Shown: positions 1 to 5,701 of the stretch, piece after piece
Layout: each line of letters begins with the position of its first letter
Numbering within the stretch: the stretch's first letter is position 1
DNA from: an uncultured Mediterraneibacter sp.
Lineage (GTDB): Bacteria > Bacillota > Clostridia > Lachnospirales > Lachnospiraceae
Reading direction: 5' to 3'
Assembly (NCBI GenBank): GCA_934418295.1
Contig: CAKRWZ010000083.1
Coordinates: 1-7,471, forward strand
Length of the DNA stretch: 7,471 nucleotides
Made by a program: the position numbers and the translations under genes
The notes under the pieces: generated by a model
The model's database searches: none
What the model saw: the letters and a program-made list of their open reading frames with translations, nothing else
Told to the model about the DNA's origin: nothing

Positions 1-11
1 GTCGTATACTT

Positions 12-53
12 GGCAACAAAAGCGGCTGTCCTCTATGTCAGCCGCCCTTGTTG
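12..53 (-). terminator. Terminator-like hairpin ending a small minus-strand unit
   Basis: Arms at 39-53 and 14-28 flank a 10-base loop (29-38). The core is GCGGCTG/CAGCCGC. Two further positions pair as G·U only in minus-strand RNA and would be A·C mismatches in plus-strand RNA, so the hairpin is better formed on the minus strand. There the core is followed by TTTTGTTG, a short U-rich tail. The 5' arm overlaps the last codons and stop of the small ORF at 38-127. Seen in sequence; termination itself is inferred. Confidence 0.6.
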
Positions 54-127
54 AAAATGATTCTATGTTTTCTTATTTTTACCTGCCGTTTCGCGTTTTC
101 CACTGTCCCCGTCAAAAGTTGTTCCAT
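38..127 (-). CDS. Unrecognised 29-residue basic small protein (putative)
   Basis: A 29-codon ORF begins with ATG at 127-125 and ends with TGA at 40-38. It starts MEQLLTGTVENAKR and ends RIIFNKGG. The second half is rich in Lys and Arg (KRQVKIRKHR), and there is no hydrophobic stretch long enough to span a membrane. Support for translation is an unusually good ribosome binding site, AAGGAGGG at 141-134, with 6 bases before the ATG. An extended -10 promoter element lies about 35 bases upstream and a terminator-like hairpin overlaps the stop, so the unit would make an RNA of roughly 145 bases. I do not recognise the peptide. It could be a small protein, a leader peptide, a dual-function small RNA or a chance ORF in a non-coding RNA. 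The hairpin overlapping the stop codon is unusual for a plain coding gene. Confidence 0.4.
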   Translation of the reverse strand: MEQLLTGTVENAKRQVKIRKHRIIFNKGG

Positions 128-161
128 GCCTTTCCCTCCTTCTGCCTCATTTTCAATCAGA

Positions 162-170
162 AGTATATCA
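162..170 (-). promoter_or_regulatory. Extended -10 promoter for the small minus-strand unit
   Basis: On the minus strand the sequence reads TGATATACT, which is a TGn motif directly before TATACT (167-162). No good -35 hexamer is present at 16-18 bases upstream, so the call rests on the extended -10 alone. The predicted start is near 155, giving a leader of about 28 bases with the AAGGAGGG site inside it. The stretch from 171 to 246 is AT-rich, holds no gene that I can see, and separates this unit from the tRNA-Thr promoter. Confidence 0.4.
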
Positions 171-246
171 GGCAAAGGAAAAGTTCTTGTACAGAGTTTG
201 TAAAATTTTTGTAAAAAAAGATTTTTCCCGGAATATAAGAAAACAG

Positions 247-275
247 TTGAATTTCTCTCCGAAAAGCGCTATAAT
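247..275 (+). promoter_or_regulatory. Sigma-A type promoter of tRNA-Thr
   Basis: TTGAAT (247-252) and a perfect TATAAT (270-275) are separated by 17 bases. The predicted start is near 282, about 17 bases before the mature 5' end of the tRNA. The spacing and consensus match are as good as in typical stable-RNA promoters. Confidence 0.85.
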
Positions 276-298
276 AAGCAAGTCCGTTCAGGATATAA

Positions 299-371
299 GC
301 TGGAATAGCTCAGTTGGTAGAGCACTTCACTCGTAATGAAGGGGTCGTCGGTTCAAGTCCGATTTCCAGCT
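299..371 (+). tRNA. tRNA-Thr (anticodon CGT, reads ACG)
   Basis: A complete cloverleaf can be drawn. The acceptor arm GCTGGAA pairs with TTCCAGC, with discriminator T at 371. The D arm contains AGCTCAGTTGGTAGAGC. The anticodon stem CTTCA/TGAAG holds loop CTCGTAA with anticodon CGT at 332-334. The T loop is TTCAAGT. CCA is not encoded, so it must be added after transcription. The gene has its own promoter upstream and is followed by a T7 run and a long hairpin. It converges on tRNA-Gly. The CGT isoacceptor reads ACG, probably as a supplement to a TGT isoacceptor elsewhere (inference). Confidence 0.97.
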
Positions 372-400
372 TTTTTTCATGCCCTTTTTTAGGGCAAGCG

Positions 401-443
401 AGAGGCCGGAAGTACTTATTCCCCAAGTACTTCCGGCCTCTTT
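401..443 (+). terminator. Shared hairpin between the convergent tRNA genes
   Basis: A perfect 17-bp inverted repeat, AGAGGCCGGAAGTACTT at 401-417 and its complement at 425-441, encloses a 7-base loop. In the plus direction the stem ends in CTCTTT, a short U-tail, and the T7 run at 371-377 lies upstream. In the minus direction no T-run follows the stem. It most likely terminates tRNA-Thr transcription. By position it may also block read-through from tRNA-Gly and the long minus-strand cluster, acting as a bidirectional barrier. The two-way function is inferred. Confidence 0.75.
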
Positions 444-444
444 A

Positions 445-515
445 AGCAGATAACGGGAATCGAACCCGCCTCTCCAGCTTGGGAAGCTGGCATTCTACCA
501 ATGAACTATATCTGC
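445..515 (-). tRNA. tRNA-Gly (anticodon CCC, reads GGG)
   Basis: On the minus strand the acceptor arm GCAGATA (515-509) pairs with TATCTGC (452-446), and the discriminator T is at 445. The anticodon stem CCAGC/GCTGG holds loop TTCCCAA, so the anticodon is CCC (plus-strand GGG at 481-483). The T loop is TTCGAAT. The length of 71 bases without CCA is normal for this isoacceptor, and CCA is not encoded. The gene lies 62 bases downstream of the mscS stop in the same orientation but has its own promoter, so it need not depend on operon read-through. Confidence 0.97.
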
Positions 516-538
516 ATGCACTTTGTTTCTTTTTATAC

Positions 539-566
539 ATTATAACACCAGTGCAAATTTTTTCAA
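539..566 (-). promoter_or_regulatory. Promoter of tRNA-Gly in the mscS-tRNA gap
   Basis: On the minus strand TTGAAA (566-561) and TATAAT (544-539) are 16 bases apart. A TGT directly before the -10 makes it an extended -10. The predicted start is near 532, about 17 bases before the tRNA. The same 62-base gap shows no hairpin with a T-run that would end the mscS transcript. Confidence 0.8.
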
Positions 567-577
567 GAACTGATTCC

Positions 578-1483
578 CTATTCTTTTTCCATGTGGACTG
601 TCAGCTGATTATACGGGATCTCAATTCCGTTTTCGTCAAAACTTTCTTTGATCTTTTCCAACATTCCCCACCGAGCTGTCGAATACTGCTCCGTCGGCAC
701 AAAAGCGCGGAGCCCCAGCACGACTGCGCTGTCTCCCAGATCCGAGACGAAGGCGAGATGCTCTTTTTCCTGCAGGATATAGGGATCCTCTTCCATCAAC
801 TGTATCAGGAGCTGTTTTGCTTTTTTCAGGTCCGCCTGATAGGAAATCCCGACCCGCAGATCCAGTTTTCTCTCTGTGGCTGCGGTCACATTCGTCAGAC
901 TGGCATTGACCAAAATGCCATTCGGTATAATCACCATCTTGTTCTCCAGCGTCATGAGTTTGGTATGGAAAATGCGAATCTCTTTTACCCAGCCTTCATT
1001 ATTGTGGGTGTCTTCAATAATATAGTCTCCCACCGCAAAGGGTTTGGTCAAAAGGATCAATACCCCTCCCGCCAGATTGGAAAGGCTTCCCTGCAGCGCC
1101 AGACCCACTGCCACACCTACAGATGCCAAAAGAGCCGCTATGGCAGAAGCGCTGACCCCGAGGCTGATCGCGATCAAGAAGACCAGGAGGGTATATAATC
1201 CAAATTTTACCAGGGAATCCAGAAATTGTTTTATTCCTTTTTCTGCATTTGTCCGGTCCAGTGAACGCCGCAGGAGCTTCCGCGCCCATCCGATCACTGC
1301 CTTGCCGATGAAGAAAAGGATAAAGCAAAGCACTACTTTTATACCGAAAGAGATCATATCCGGCACTTTGTTTTCCAGCCAGTTGATCCCGTAATTGATC
1401 TTTTTTTCTGCATTTGCAGCCTGTTCTTCCACCACGGACGTCTCCACTGCATTTGCCAGCAATATTCCTGTTATCGTCTGCAT
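578..1483 (-). CDS. mscS: Small-conductance mechanosensitive channel, MscS family
   Basis: This membrane channel is expected to open under membrane tension and release solutes on hypoosmotic shock. The protein has 301 residues (E. coli MscS has 286). Hydrophobic segments are at about 43-66 and 93-110, followed by the pore-lining helix from about 112 (SASAIAALLASVGVAVGLAL) with the family signature LQGSLSNLAGG at 130-140. The cytoplasmic beta and alpha/beta domains run to the end, including VIIPNG at 184-189. By alignment from memory, the two E. coli pore leucines L105 and L109 correspond to Val124 and Leu128 here, while the hinge Gln-Gly pair is kept at 131-132. The start is supported by AGGAGG 7 bases upstream. 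It is the last protein gene of the cluster, 19 bases after pgeF. No clear terminator follows, so the transcript may run into tRNA-Gly up to the hairpin at 401-441. Confidence 0.93.
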   Translation of the reverse strand: MQTITGILLANAVETSVVEEQAANAEKKINYGINWLENKVPDMISFGIKVVLCFILFFIGKAVIGWARKLLRRSLDRTNAEKGIKQFLDSLVKFGLYTLLVFLIAISLGVSASAIAALLASVGVAVGLALQGSLSNLAGGVLILLTKPFAVGDYIIEDTHNNEGWVKEIRIFHTKLMTLENKMVIIPNGILVNASLTNVTAATERKLDLRVGISYQADLKKAKQLLIQLMEEDPYILQEKEHLAFVSDLGDSAVVLGLRAFVPTEQYSTARWGMLEKIKESFDENGIEIPYNQLTVHMEKE

Positions 1484-1502
1484 TTAGAACCTCCTGTCCT
1501 TT

Positions 1503-2354
1503 TCATTCTTTCAAAGCCAGAAACGCACATAGATTTCCCCTCTGTTCGCCCATCGCCCTGTGGGAATAAAAAACCTTCGGATTACAATGGGTACAAGCAT
1601 TTGTAACTGCAATATGCTCCGGAAGAAGCCCTGCTTCCAGGAAAATCTCCTCGTTCATTTTCCACAGATCCAACTGATAATGTCCGTTGGGTTTCCGGTA
1701 GAAAAACTTCTCCCAAAGAGACGGCTCAAAATTCTGCCGGATCCGTTCGATCACGTCTTCACTGACCTCGTAACAATCCTGGCAGATCGATGGTCCGACT
1801 GCCGCCACAATATCTTTTGGATCTGAGCCGAATTCTTTCTGCATTTTTTCTACGGTGATCTTCCCGATCTTTCCTACAGTTCCTCTCCAGCCGGAGTGGG
1901 TCAGTCCGATGGCCTTGCGCACCGGATCCACAAAATAAAGGGGCACACAGTCTGCAAAGGAGGTCACAAGACAGATCCCCGGAATATCTGTGATCAAACC
2001 GTCCACATCCGTGTAAGACGCCGGATATAAAATACCTGACCCTCTGTCCGCTTCCGTCACTTTCCGCACATTGGTCGTGTGCGTCTGCCTGGAAAGGACC
2101 ATATCCTCACAGCTCACTCCGATCGCCCCTGCGATCCTCCGGAAGTTCTCCCGCACACATGTTTCCTCATCCCCTCTGGTTAAGCTCAGATTCAGTGAAG
2201 CATAATATCCTTCGCTGACTCCGCCCAGTCTGGTGGAAAATCCGTGTTTCACCGTCTTTGTATCTTCCAGAAGACGAAAAGAAAGAAAGGGCGTTTCTCC
2301 CTCTTTCTCCCGAAAAATATTTTTTTGATCTTTATATCGAATACCTAACGCCAT
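1503..2354 (-). CDS. pgeF: PgeF/YfiH/YlmD family protein (polyphenol oxidase or purine nucleoside phosphorylase family)
   Basis: 283 residues, the usual length. Family motifs in order: HGFSTRLGGVSEG (37-49), SRQTH (88-92), TSFADCVPLYF (131-141), THSGWRGTVGKI (152-163), GPSICQDCYEV (187-197) and ACTHCNPKVFYSHR (253-266). His92, Cys136 and His153 are the expected metal ligands. The family has been annotated as laccase-like. Members have also been reported as purine nucleoside phosphorylase/adenosine deaminase enzymes, and E. coli YfiH as an editor of peptidoglycan precursors, so the exact substrate here is open. The start has GGAGGAG a few bases upstream. It lies 15 bases after yraN and 19 before mscS, so it is very likely co-transcribed with both. 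It is predicted to be cytosolic, with no signal peptide. Confidence 0.93.
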   Translation of the reverse strand: MALGIRYKDQKNIFREKEGETPFLSFRLLEDTKTVKHGFSTRLGGVSEGYYASLNLSLTRGDEETCVRENFRRIAGAIGVSCEDMVLSRQTHTTNVRKVTEADRGSGILYPASYTDVDGLITDIPGICLVTSFADCVPLYFVDPVRKAIGLTHSGWRGTVGKIGKITVEKMQKEFGSDPKDIVAAVGPSICQDCYEVSEDVIERIRQNFEPSLWEKFFYRKPNGHYQLDLWKMNEEIFLEAGLLPEHIAVTNACTHCNPKVFYSHRAMGEQRGNLCAFLALKE

Positions 2355-2369
2355 TTTTCTCCTCCGGTT

Positions 2370-2732
2370 TCAGAAACCGCTAAATGCAAACGCATTCCGG
2401 ATCAAAGTTATCTCCTCTCCGAAAATTCCCACTACATCAAACCTGCAATCCAGGTCTTCAAAACCGTGCTCCGTCATATAATACAGTGCACATCTGGAAA
2501 TGGTTCTCTGCTTTCTCCTGTCTACAGCCTCCAAAGGATGTCCGTTCTTTTCATCCTTTCGATATTTTACTTCACAAAACACCAGCTGCCCGCCATCCAT
2601 CGCAATCAGATCGATTTCTCCCGCTCTGCAGTGATAATTTTTTTCCAGGATCTGATAGCCTCTTTCCTCAAGATATCCGGCAGCCTTTGTTTCATACACC
2701 GCCCCGATGAAACGTTTGTTTCTTTTTTCCAT
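2370..2732 (-). CDS. yraN: UPF0102 protein YraN, restriction-endonuclease-like fold
   Basis: 120 residues, a typical length. The N-terminal part has the family pattern YETKAAGYLEERGYQILEKN (13-32), followed by CRAGEIDLIA (35-44) and VFCEVKYR (51-58). Glu39, Asp41, Glu54 and Lys56 form the acidic/lysine set of PD-(D/E)XK-like nucleases, and a conserved RFDVVGI follows at 97-103. The cellular role of the family is not firmly established. The common linkage to rnhB, seen here too, suggests a role in nucleic acid handling (inference). The ATG is chosen because the family begins just here, but the ribosome binding site is poor (only AGGTTAGA about 10 bases upstream). The leader before it is made of a 38-bp tandem duplication. 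It lies 60 bases after rnhB and 15 before pgeF. Confidence 0.9.
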   Translation of the reverse strand: MEKRNKRFIGAVYETKAAGYLEERGYQILEKNYHCRAGEIDLIAMDGGQLVFCEVKYRKDEKNGHPLEAVDRRKQRTISRCALYYMTEHGFEDLDCRFDVVGIFGEEITLIRNAFAFSGF

Positions 2733-2808
2733 AAATTTTATCTAACCTGCACGATCATACAAAATTCCGAAAATTTTATCTAACCTGCACGGTCACACAA
2801 AATTTCCA
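2733..2808. repeat. 38-bp imperfect tandem duplication across the rnhB stop and yraN leader
   Basis: Two adjacent 38-base units, 2733-2770 and 2771-2808, match at 34 positions. Differences are at unit positions 22, 26, 35 and 37. Both begin AAATTTTATCTAACCTGCAC on the plus strand. The unit at 2771-2808 contains the last five codons region and stop of rnhB (stop at 2793-2795). The other unit ends directly before the yraN ATG. The layout fits a local duplication of the rnhB tail plus yraN leader, with later drift. Confidence 0.9.
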
Positions 2809-3548
2809 ATAAAGCTGTGTCTGTGTATTTTGGTCGGTCCCAATTCCTTCAATGCCTGGATATGTCTCTGGGAACCATATCCTTTATTTCCCGCAAAATC
2901 ATATCCGGGATAGACTGTTTCATATTCTTTCATCATCCTGTCCCTGGTTACCTTTGCCACGATGCTGGCCGCCGCAATAGAGATACTTTTTGCATCCCCT
3001 TTGATGATCGGCACCTGAGGGATCGCCACTTCCGGAATCGTCACTGCATCGTTCAGCAGCAGATCCGGCTGCACTTTCAGCCTGCCGATGGCCATGCGCA
3101 TCGCCTCATAGGTAGCCTGCAGGATATTGATCTCGTCGATCCGTTCCGGTCCGACCATACCGAGCCCTACTGCCACAGCCTGTTCCATGATCTGTCCGTA
3201 CAATTCTTCCCGCTTTTTTTCGGAAAGCTTTTTGGAATCATCGAGATACAAAATATCTACATCCGGAGGCAAAATAACTGCACCTGCCACCACCGGACCG
3301 GCCAGCGGTCCTCTTCCCACTTCGTCGATTCCACAAATCGCATGGCACTGTGCATACTTTTTCTCAAAGATCTTCATACCCTCCAGACGCTGATATTCCA
3401 AACGCAGTTTTTCATCTTGCCGCCGATACTTGTCTAAAAGCTTTTTTACTCCATTTCTGGTATCGTCTTTATACTTTTCATACAGTATCCTGTGTTTTCC
3501 CTGTGGATAATCTTGAAATTCTTTTTCAATTTCCCGTATGCTATTCAT
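2793..3548 (-). CDS. rnhB: Ribonuclease HII
   Basis: RNase HII removes ribonucleotides misincorporated in DNA and cuts RNA in RNA-DNA hybrids. The protein has 251 residues, with an N-terminal extension of about 70 residues like the one in B. subtilis-type RNase HII. The catalytic domain begins CGIDEVGRGPLAGPVVAGAV (72-91), with Asp75 and Glu76 and the GRG substrate loop. It continues with YLDDSKKLS (101-109), PDLLLNDA with Asp167, KGDAKSISIAAASIVAKVTR (183-202) with Asp185, and GYGSQRH (223-229). All four expected acidic residues are present. The start overlaps the lepB copy B stop by 8 bases (ATGAATAG), which indicates translational coupling; GGAG lies 9 bases upstream. The 3' end lies within one unit of the 38-bp duplication. 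Confidence 0.96.
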   Translation of the reverse strand: MNSIREIEKEFQDYPQGKHRILYEKYKDDTRNGVKKLLDKYRRQDEKLRLEYQRLEGMKIFEKKYAQCHAICGIDEVGRGPLAGPVVAGAVILPPDVDILYLDDSKKLSEKKREELYGQIMEQAVAVGLGMVGPERIDEINILQATYEAMRMAIGRLKVQPDLLLNDAVTIPEVAIPQVPIIKGDAKSISIAAASIVAKVTRDRMMKEYETVYPGYDFAGNKGYGSQRHIQALKELGPTKIHRHSFIGNFV

Positions 3549-4086
3549 GTTTGATCACTCCGAATTTATTCAGAGGCCAGATCCGGATCCATGCTCTTCC
3601 GATCAGATCCTCCTTCTTCAACACACCGACGCTGGGATCTCTGCTGTCAGAACTGTGATTTCGGTTGTCTCCCAGCACAAAATATTCGTCATCGCCTAAT
3701 AGAACCGGCTCCTCTGCGATCCCGGCCTTGTCCATCAATTCGTTTCCGTAATGCTCATCCAGCTTTTTCCCGTTGATATAAACGTATCCGTCTTTCACCT
3801 GTATCGTTTCTCCCGGAAGCCCGATGATCCGCTTGATATAATATGTATTCTCCGCCTGTTTAAAAGGAAAAACGATGATCTCATAGCGTTTCGGGGCACG
3901 GAAACGGTAGGAGATCTTATCCACAATCAGATTATCTCCGTCCGAAAGCGTCGTTTCCATCGAAGATCCGCTCACACTCGTCCGCTGTCCGACATACGTC
4001 ACGATCAGATAGGTCAGGCCGAAAATCACGACAAGATACAGGCCCCAGCTCAATATTTCTCTTCCGGTGCTTTTTTCTTTTTTCAT
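3541..4086 (-). CDS. lepB: Type I signal peptidase, copy B (between rbgA and rnhB)
   Basis: A membrane-anchored serine protease that removes signal peptides from exported proteins. 181 residues. One N-terminal membrane segment (about 11-32) follows a short basic start. Catalytic Ser42 lies in SGSSMETTL (39-47), and general base Lys85 in YYIKRIIGLPGE (82-93). The C-terminal motif GDNRNHSSDSR is at 139-149. The usual SMxPTL pattern is SMETTL here, so the Pro is replaced by Thr. Length and single membrane anchor fit the Gram-positive Sip type. It starts 2 bases after the rbgA stop, with AAGGGG inside the rbgA tail as the probable ribosome binding site, and overlaps rnhB by 8 bases. It is a clear paralogue of the lepB at 4986-5633. 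Confidence 0.95.
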   Translation of the reverse strand: MKKEKSTGREILSWGLYLVVIFGLTYLIVTYVGQRTSVSGSSMETTLSDGDNLIVDKISYRFRAPKRYEIIVFPFKQAENTYYIKRIIGLPGETIQVKDGYVYINGKKLDEHYGNELMDKAGIAEEPVLLGDDEYFVLGDNRNHSSDSRDPSVGVLKKEDLIGRAWIRIWPLNKFGVIKHE

Positions 4087-4088
4087 AT

Positions 4089-4943
4089 CTACGCATCCCC
4101 TTCTTCCGGAAATTCTAATGTGATTCTTCCAAGTTTTCCGTTTCGGAAATCATCCAGGCAAAGCCGGGCTGCCTTTTCACAATCCGGTTCTCCTCCGGAC
4201 GCCAGACAGTGGCGACTCTTCGCGATTGCCTTCAGACACTCATACCGATCCTCCGGCATTTCCTCATGATACACCCGTTCCAAAACGCCGGGATAAGCTT
4301 CTTTTAAAAATCCGATCAACTCTGCCGTCAGCTCTTCCGTCTGTAAAATCTCATCCCGTATGGATCCTATCCAGGCCAGTTTCAGCCCAACCTCCTGATC
4401 TTCAAATTTCGGCCACAAGATCCCCGGTGTATCCAACAGCTCCACATTTTTATTCAGCCGGATCCACTGCTTTCCCTTTGTCACACCCGGCTTGTTTCCG
4501 GTTTTCGCACAGGCTTTCCCCGCCAGTGAGTTGATAAAGGTTGATTTTCCGACGTTGGGAATCCCGACCACCATCGCACGAACCGGACGGTTTAAGATCC
4601 CTCGCTTCCGGTCTCTCTCGATCTTTTCTTTACAGGCTTCCCGAATCACATCCTGGATTGATTTGATCCCGGTCCCTTTCTGGGAATTTACTTTGACTGC
4701 CATAAACCCTTTTTTTCGGAAATATTCAATCCAGAGATCGTTGTATCTGTCTTCCGCCAGATCTGCTTTATTCAGTAAGATCAATCTGGCTTTGTTTTTC
4801 CCCAGCTCATCTATATCCGGATTTCTGCTGGCCAACGGGACTCTTGCATCCGTCAGTTCGATCACCAGATCCACCAGCTTGATATTTTCTTGCATCATCC
4901 GTTTCGCCTTTGTCATGTGACCCGGATACCATTGAAAATGCAT
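4089..4943 (-). CDS. rbgA: Ribosome biogenesis GTPase RbgA (YlqF)
   Basis: A circularly permuted GTPase needed for late 50S subunit assembly. 284 residues, matching the family. The N-terminal signature QWYPGHMTKAKRMM (4-17) contains His9, equivalent to the catalytic His9 of B. subtilis RbgA. The G motifs come in permuted order: G4 NKAD (58-61), then G1 GIPNVGKS (127-134), G2 around Thr155 in KPGVTKGKQW, and G3 DTPG (171-174). The C-terminal RNA-contacting domain follows. AAAGGAGG lies 7 bases before the ATG, one of the strongest ribosome binding sites in the window. It sits 42 bases after lepB copy A and 2 bases before lepB copy B, so both neighbours are signal peptidases. Confidence 0.96.
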   Translation of the reverse strand: MHFQWYPGHMTKAKRMMQENIKLVDLVIELTDARVPLASRNPDIDELGKNKARLILLNKADLAEDRYNDLWIEYFRKKGFMAVKVNSQKGTGIKSIQDVIREACKEKIERDRKRGILNRPVRAMVVGIPNVGKSTFINSLAGKACAKTGNKPGVTKGKQWIRLNKNVELLDTPGILWPKFEDQEVGLKLAWIGSIRDEILQTEELTAELIGFLKEAYPGVLERVYHEEMPEDRYECLKAIAKSRHCLASGGEPDCEKAARLCLDDFRNGKLGRITLEFPEEGDA

Positions 4944-4985
4944 GCATTTTCCTCCTTTATCGATGATCGACTCTTTCTGTCGATT

Positions 4986-5633
4986 TTATTTATTCTTCAG
5001 CCAGCCAAAATCAGAAAACGGGCTGACGATAAACCAGGCTTTTCCGTATATATTTTCCCGTTTTACGTTTCCGATATTTGCCATTCGGCTGTCCTCGCTG
5101 GCAGACCGGTTATCGCCCAGCACAAAATATTCGTCTCCGGCCAGCTCGATCGGCTCCTCCGCGATTCCCGGATCGTCAATAACCGTCGCTGTCGCCAGCT
5201 CTTCCAGCTCTTTGCCGTCAATATACACATACCCGTCTTTGATCTGCACAGTCTCCCCCGGAAGTCCGATCACCCGCTTCACATAAAAGCCGGCATTTTC
5301 ATTTCCCTTCGGTTTAAACACGATCACATCGTTTCTTTTGGGACTGCTGGCATCATAAATGATACGATCCACCAGCACAACGTCCCCGTTATTTAAAACA
5401 GGCTGCATGGAATTACCTGTATTACTGACTCTCTGTCCCCAAAACCACACCAATACAAAGGCGATTAAGCAGACAAGGAGGATCTGCCACGCCCATCCGA
5501 AAAATGTTTTGACACTTTCCTTCCGCACATTCGGAAGATTCCGCTGCATCCGGAGTCTTCTTTGTTTTCCGCCATATCGGAAAGGCCGTATCAAACTCCG
5601 GCCGGTGCGCTTTTTATATCTCCGCTTTTTCAT
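4986..5633 (-). CDS. lepB: Type I signal peptidase, copy A, with long basic N-terminus
   Basis: Same enzyme family as the copy at 3541-4086. 215 residues from this ATG. The first 40 residues are strongly basic (KKRRYKKR at 2-9, KQRRLRMQR at 23-31) and predicted cytosolic. A single membrane segment lies at about 45-66, then catalytic Ser75 in NTGNSMQPVL (71-80), Lys119 in YVKRVIGLPGE (117-127) and GDNRSASEDSR (173-183). It keeps the motif Pro that copy B lacks. The start is uncertain: the first ATG has only AGGG about 10 bases upstream, and an internal Met29 (5549-5547) would give 187 residues, closer to Sip-type length. It follows rplS after a 68-base gap holding a terminator-like hairpin and a candidate promoter, so it may begin a separate transcription unit. 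The paralogy is visible in both proteins as GIAEEP, EYFVLGDNR and GLPGET with the same spacing. Confidence 0.93.
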   Translation of the reverse strand: MKKRRYKKRTGRSLIRPFRYGGKQRRLRMQRNLPNVRKESVKTFFGWAWQILLVCLIAFVLVWFWGQRVSNTGNSMQPVLNNGDVVLVDRIIYDASSPKRNDVIVFKPKGNENAGFYVKRVIGLPGETVQIKDGYVYIDGKELEELATATVIDDPGIAEEPIELAGDEYFVLGDNRSASEDSRMANIGNVKRENIYGKAWFIVSPFSDFGWLKNK

Positions 5634-5647
5634 AGATGTTTTACCCT

Positions 5648-5675
5648 ATTATAGAAGAAAGGAGACAAAATACAA
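5648..5675 (-). promoter_or_regulatory. Candidate promoter of lepB copy A
   Basis: On the minus strand a perfect TATAAT (5653-5648) lies 16 bases after TTGTAT (5675-5670), which matches only half of the -35 consensus. The predicted start near 5641 is just 8 bases before the annotated ATG and would exclude the weak AGGG site. The -35 falls inside the hairpin that appears to end rplS. Confidence 0.45.
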
Positions 5676-5691
5676 TTTGTACTTGTCCCCC
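5653..5691 (-). terminator. Intrinsic terminator after rplS
   Basis: In minus-strand RNA, GGGGACAAG (5690-5682) pairs with the UUUGUCUCC region (5669-5661) through one G·U and then a small bulge; UAC/GUA pairs extend it inward. A pyrimidine tail TTTCTTCT follows (5660-5653). The hairpin begins about 10 bases after the rplS stop. It is imperfect with a modest U-run, so termination may be partial. Confidence 0.55.
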
Positions 5692-5701
5692 GTCGTCCTG
5701 A

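Noticed and set aside
381..395. Small hairpin GCCCT/AGGGC after tRNA-Thr
   Set aside because: Five pairs around a T5 loop is weak; the adjacent 17-bp hairpin explains termination better.
479..1198. Long plus-strand open frame opposite mscS and tRNA-Gly
   Set aside because: It runs antisense to a clear MscS gene and begins inside a tRNA; the translation has no recognisable motif and no good ribosome binding site.
2741..2761. Tiny ORF (six codons, MIVQVR) in the yraN leader as a leader peptide
   Set aside because: It has no ribosome binding site and exists in only one of the two repeat units.
4966..4984. Inverted repeat ATCGAC/GTCGAT between lepB copy A and rbgA
   Set aside because: Only 6 pairs with a 7-base loop, and T-rich sequence follows only on the plus strand where no gene needs a terminator.
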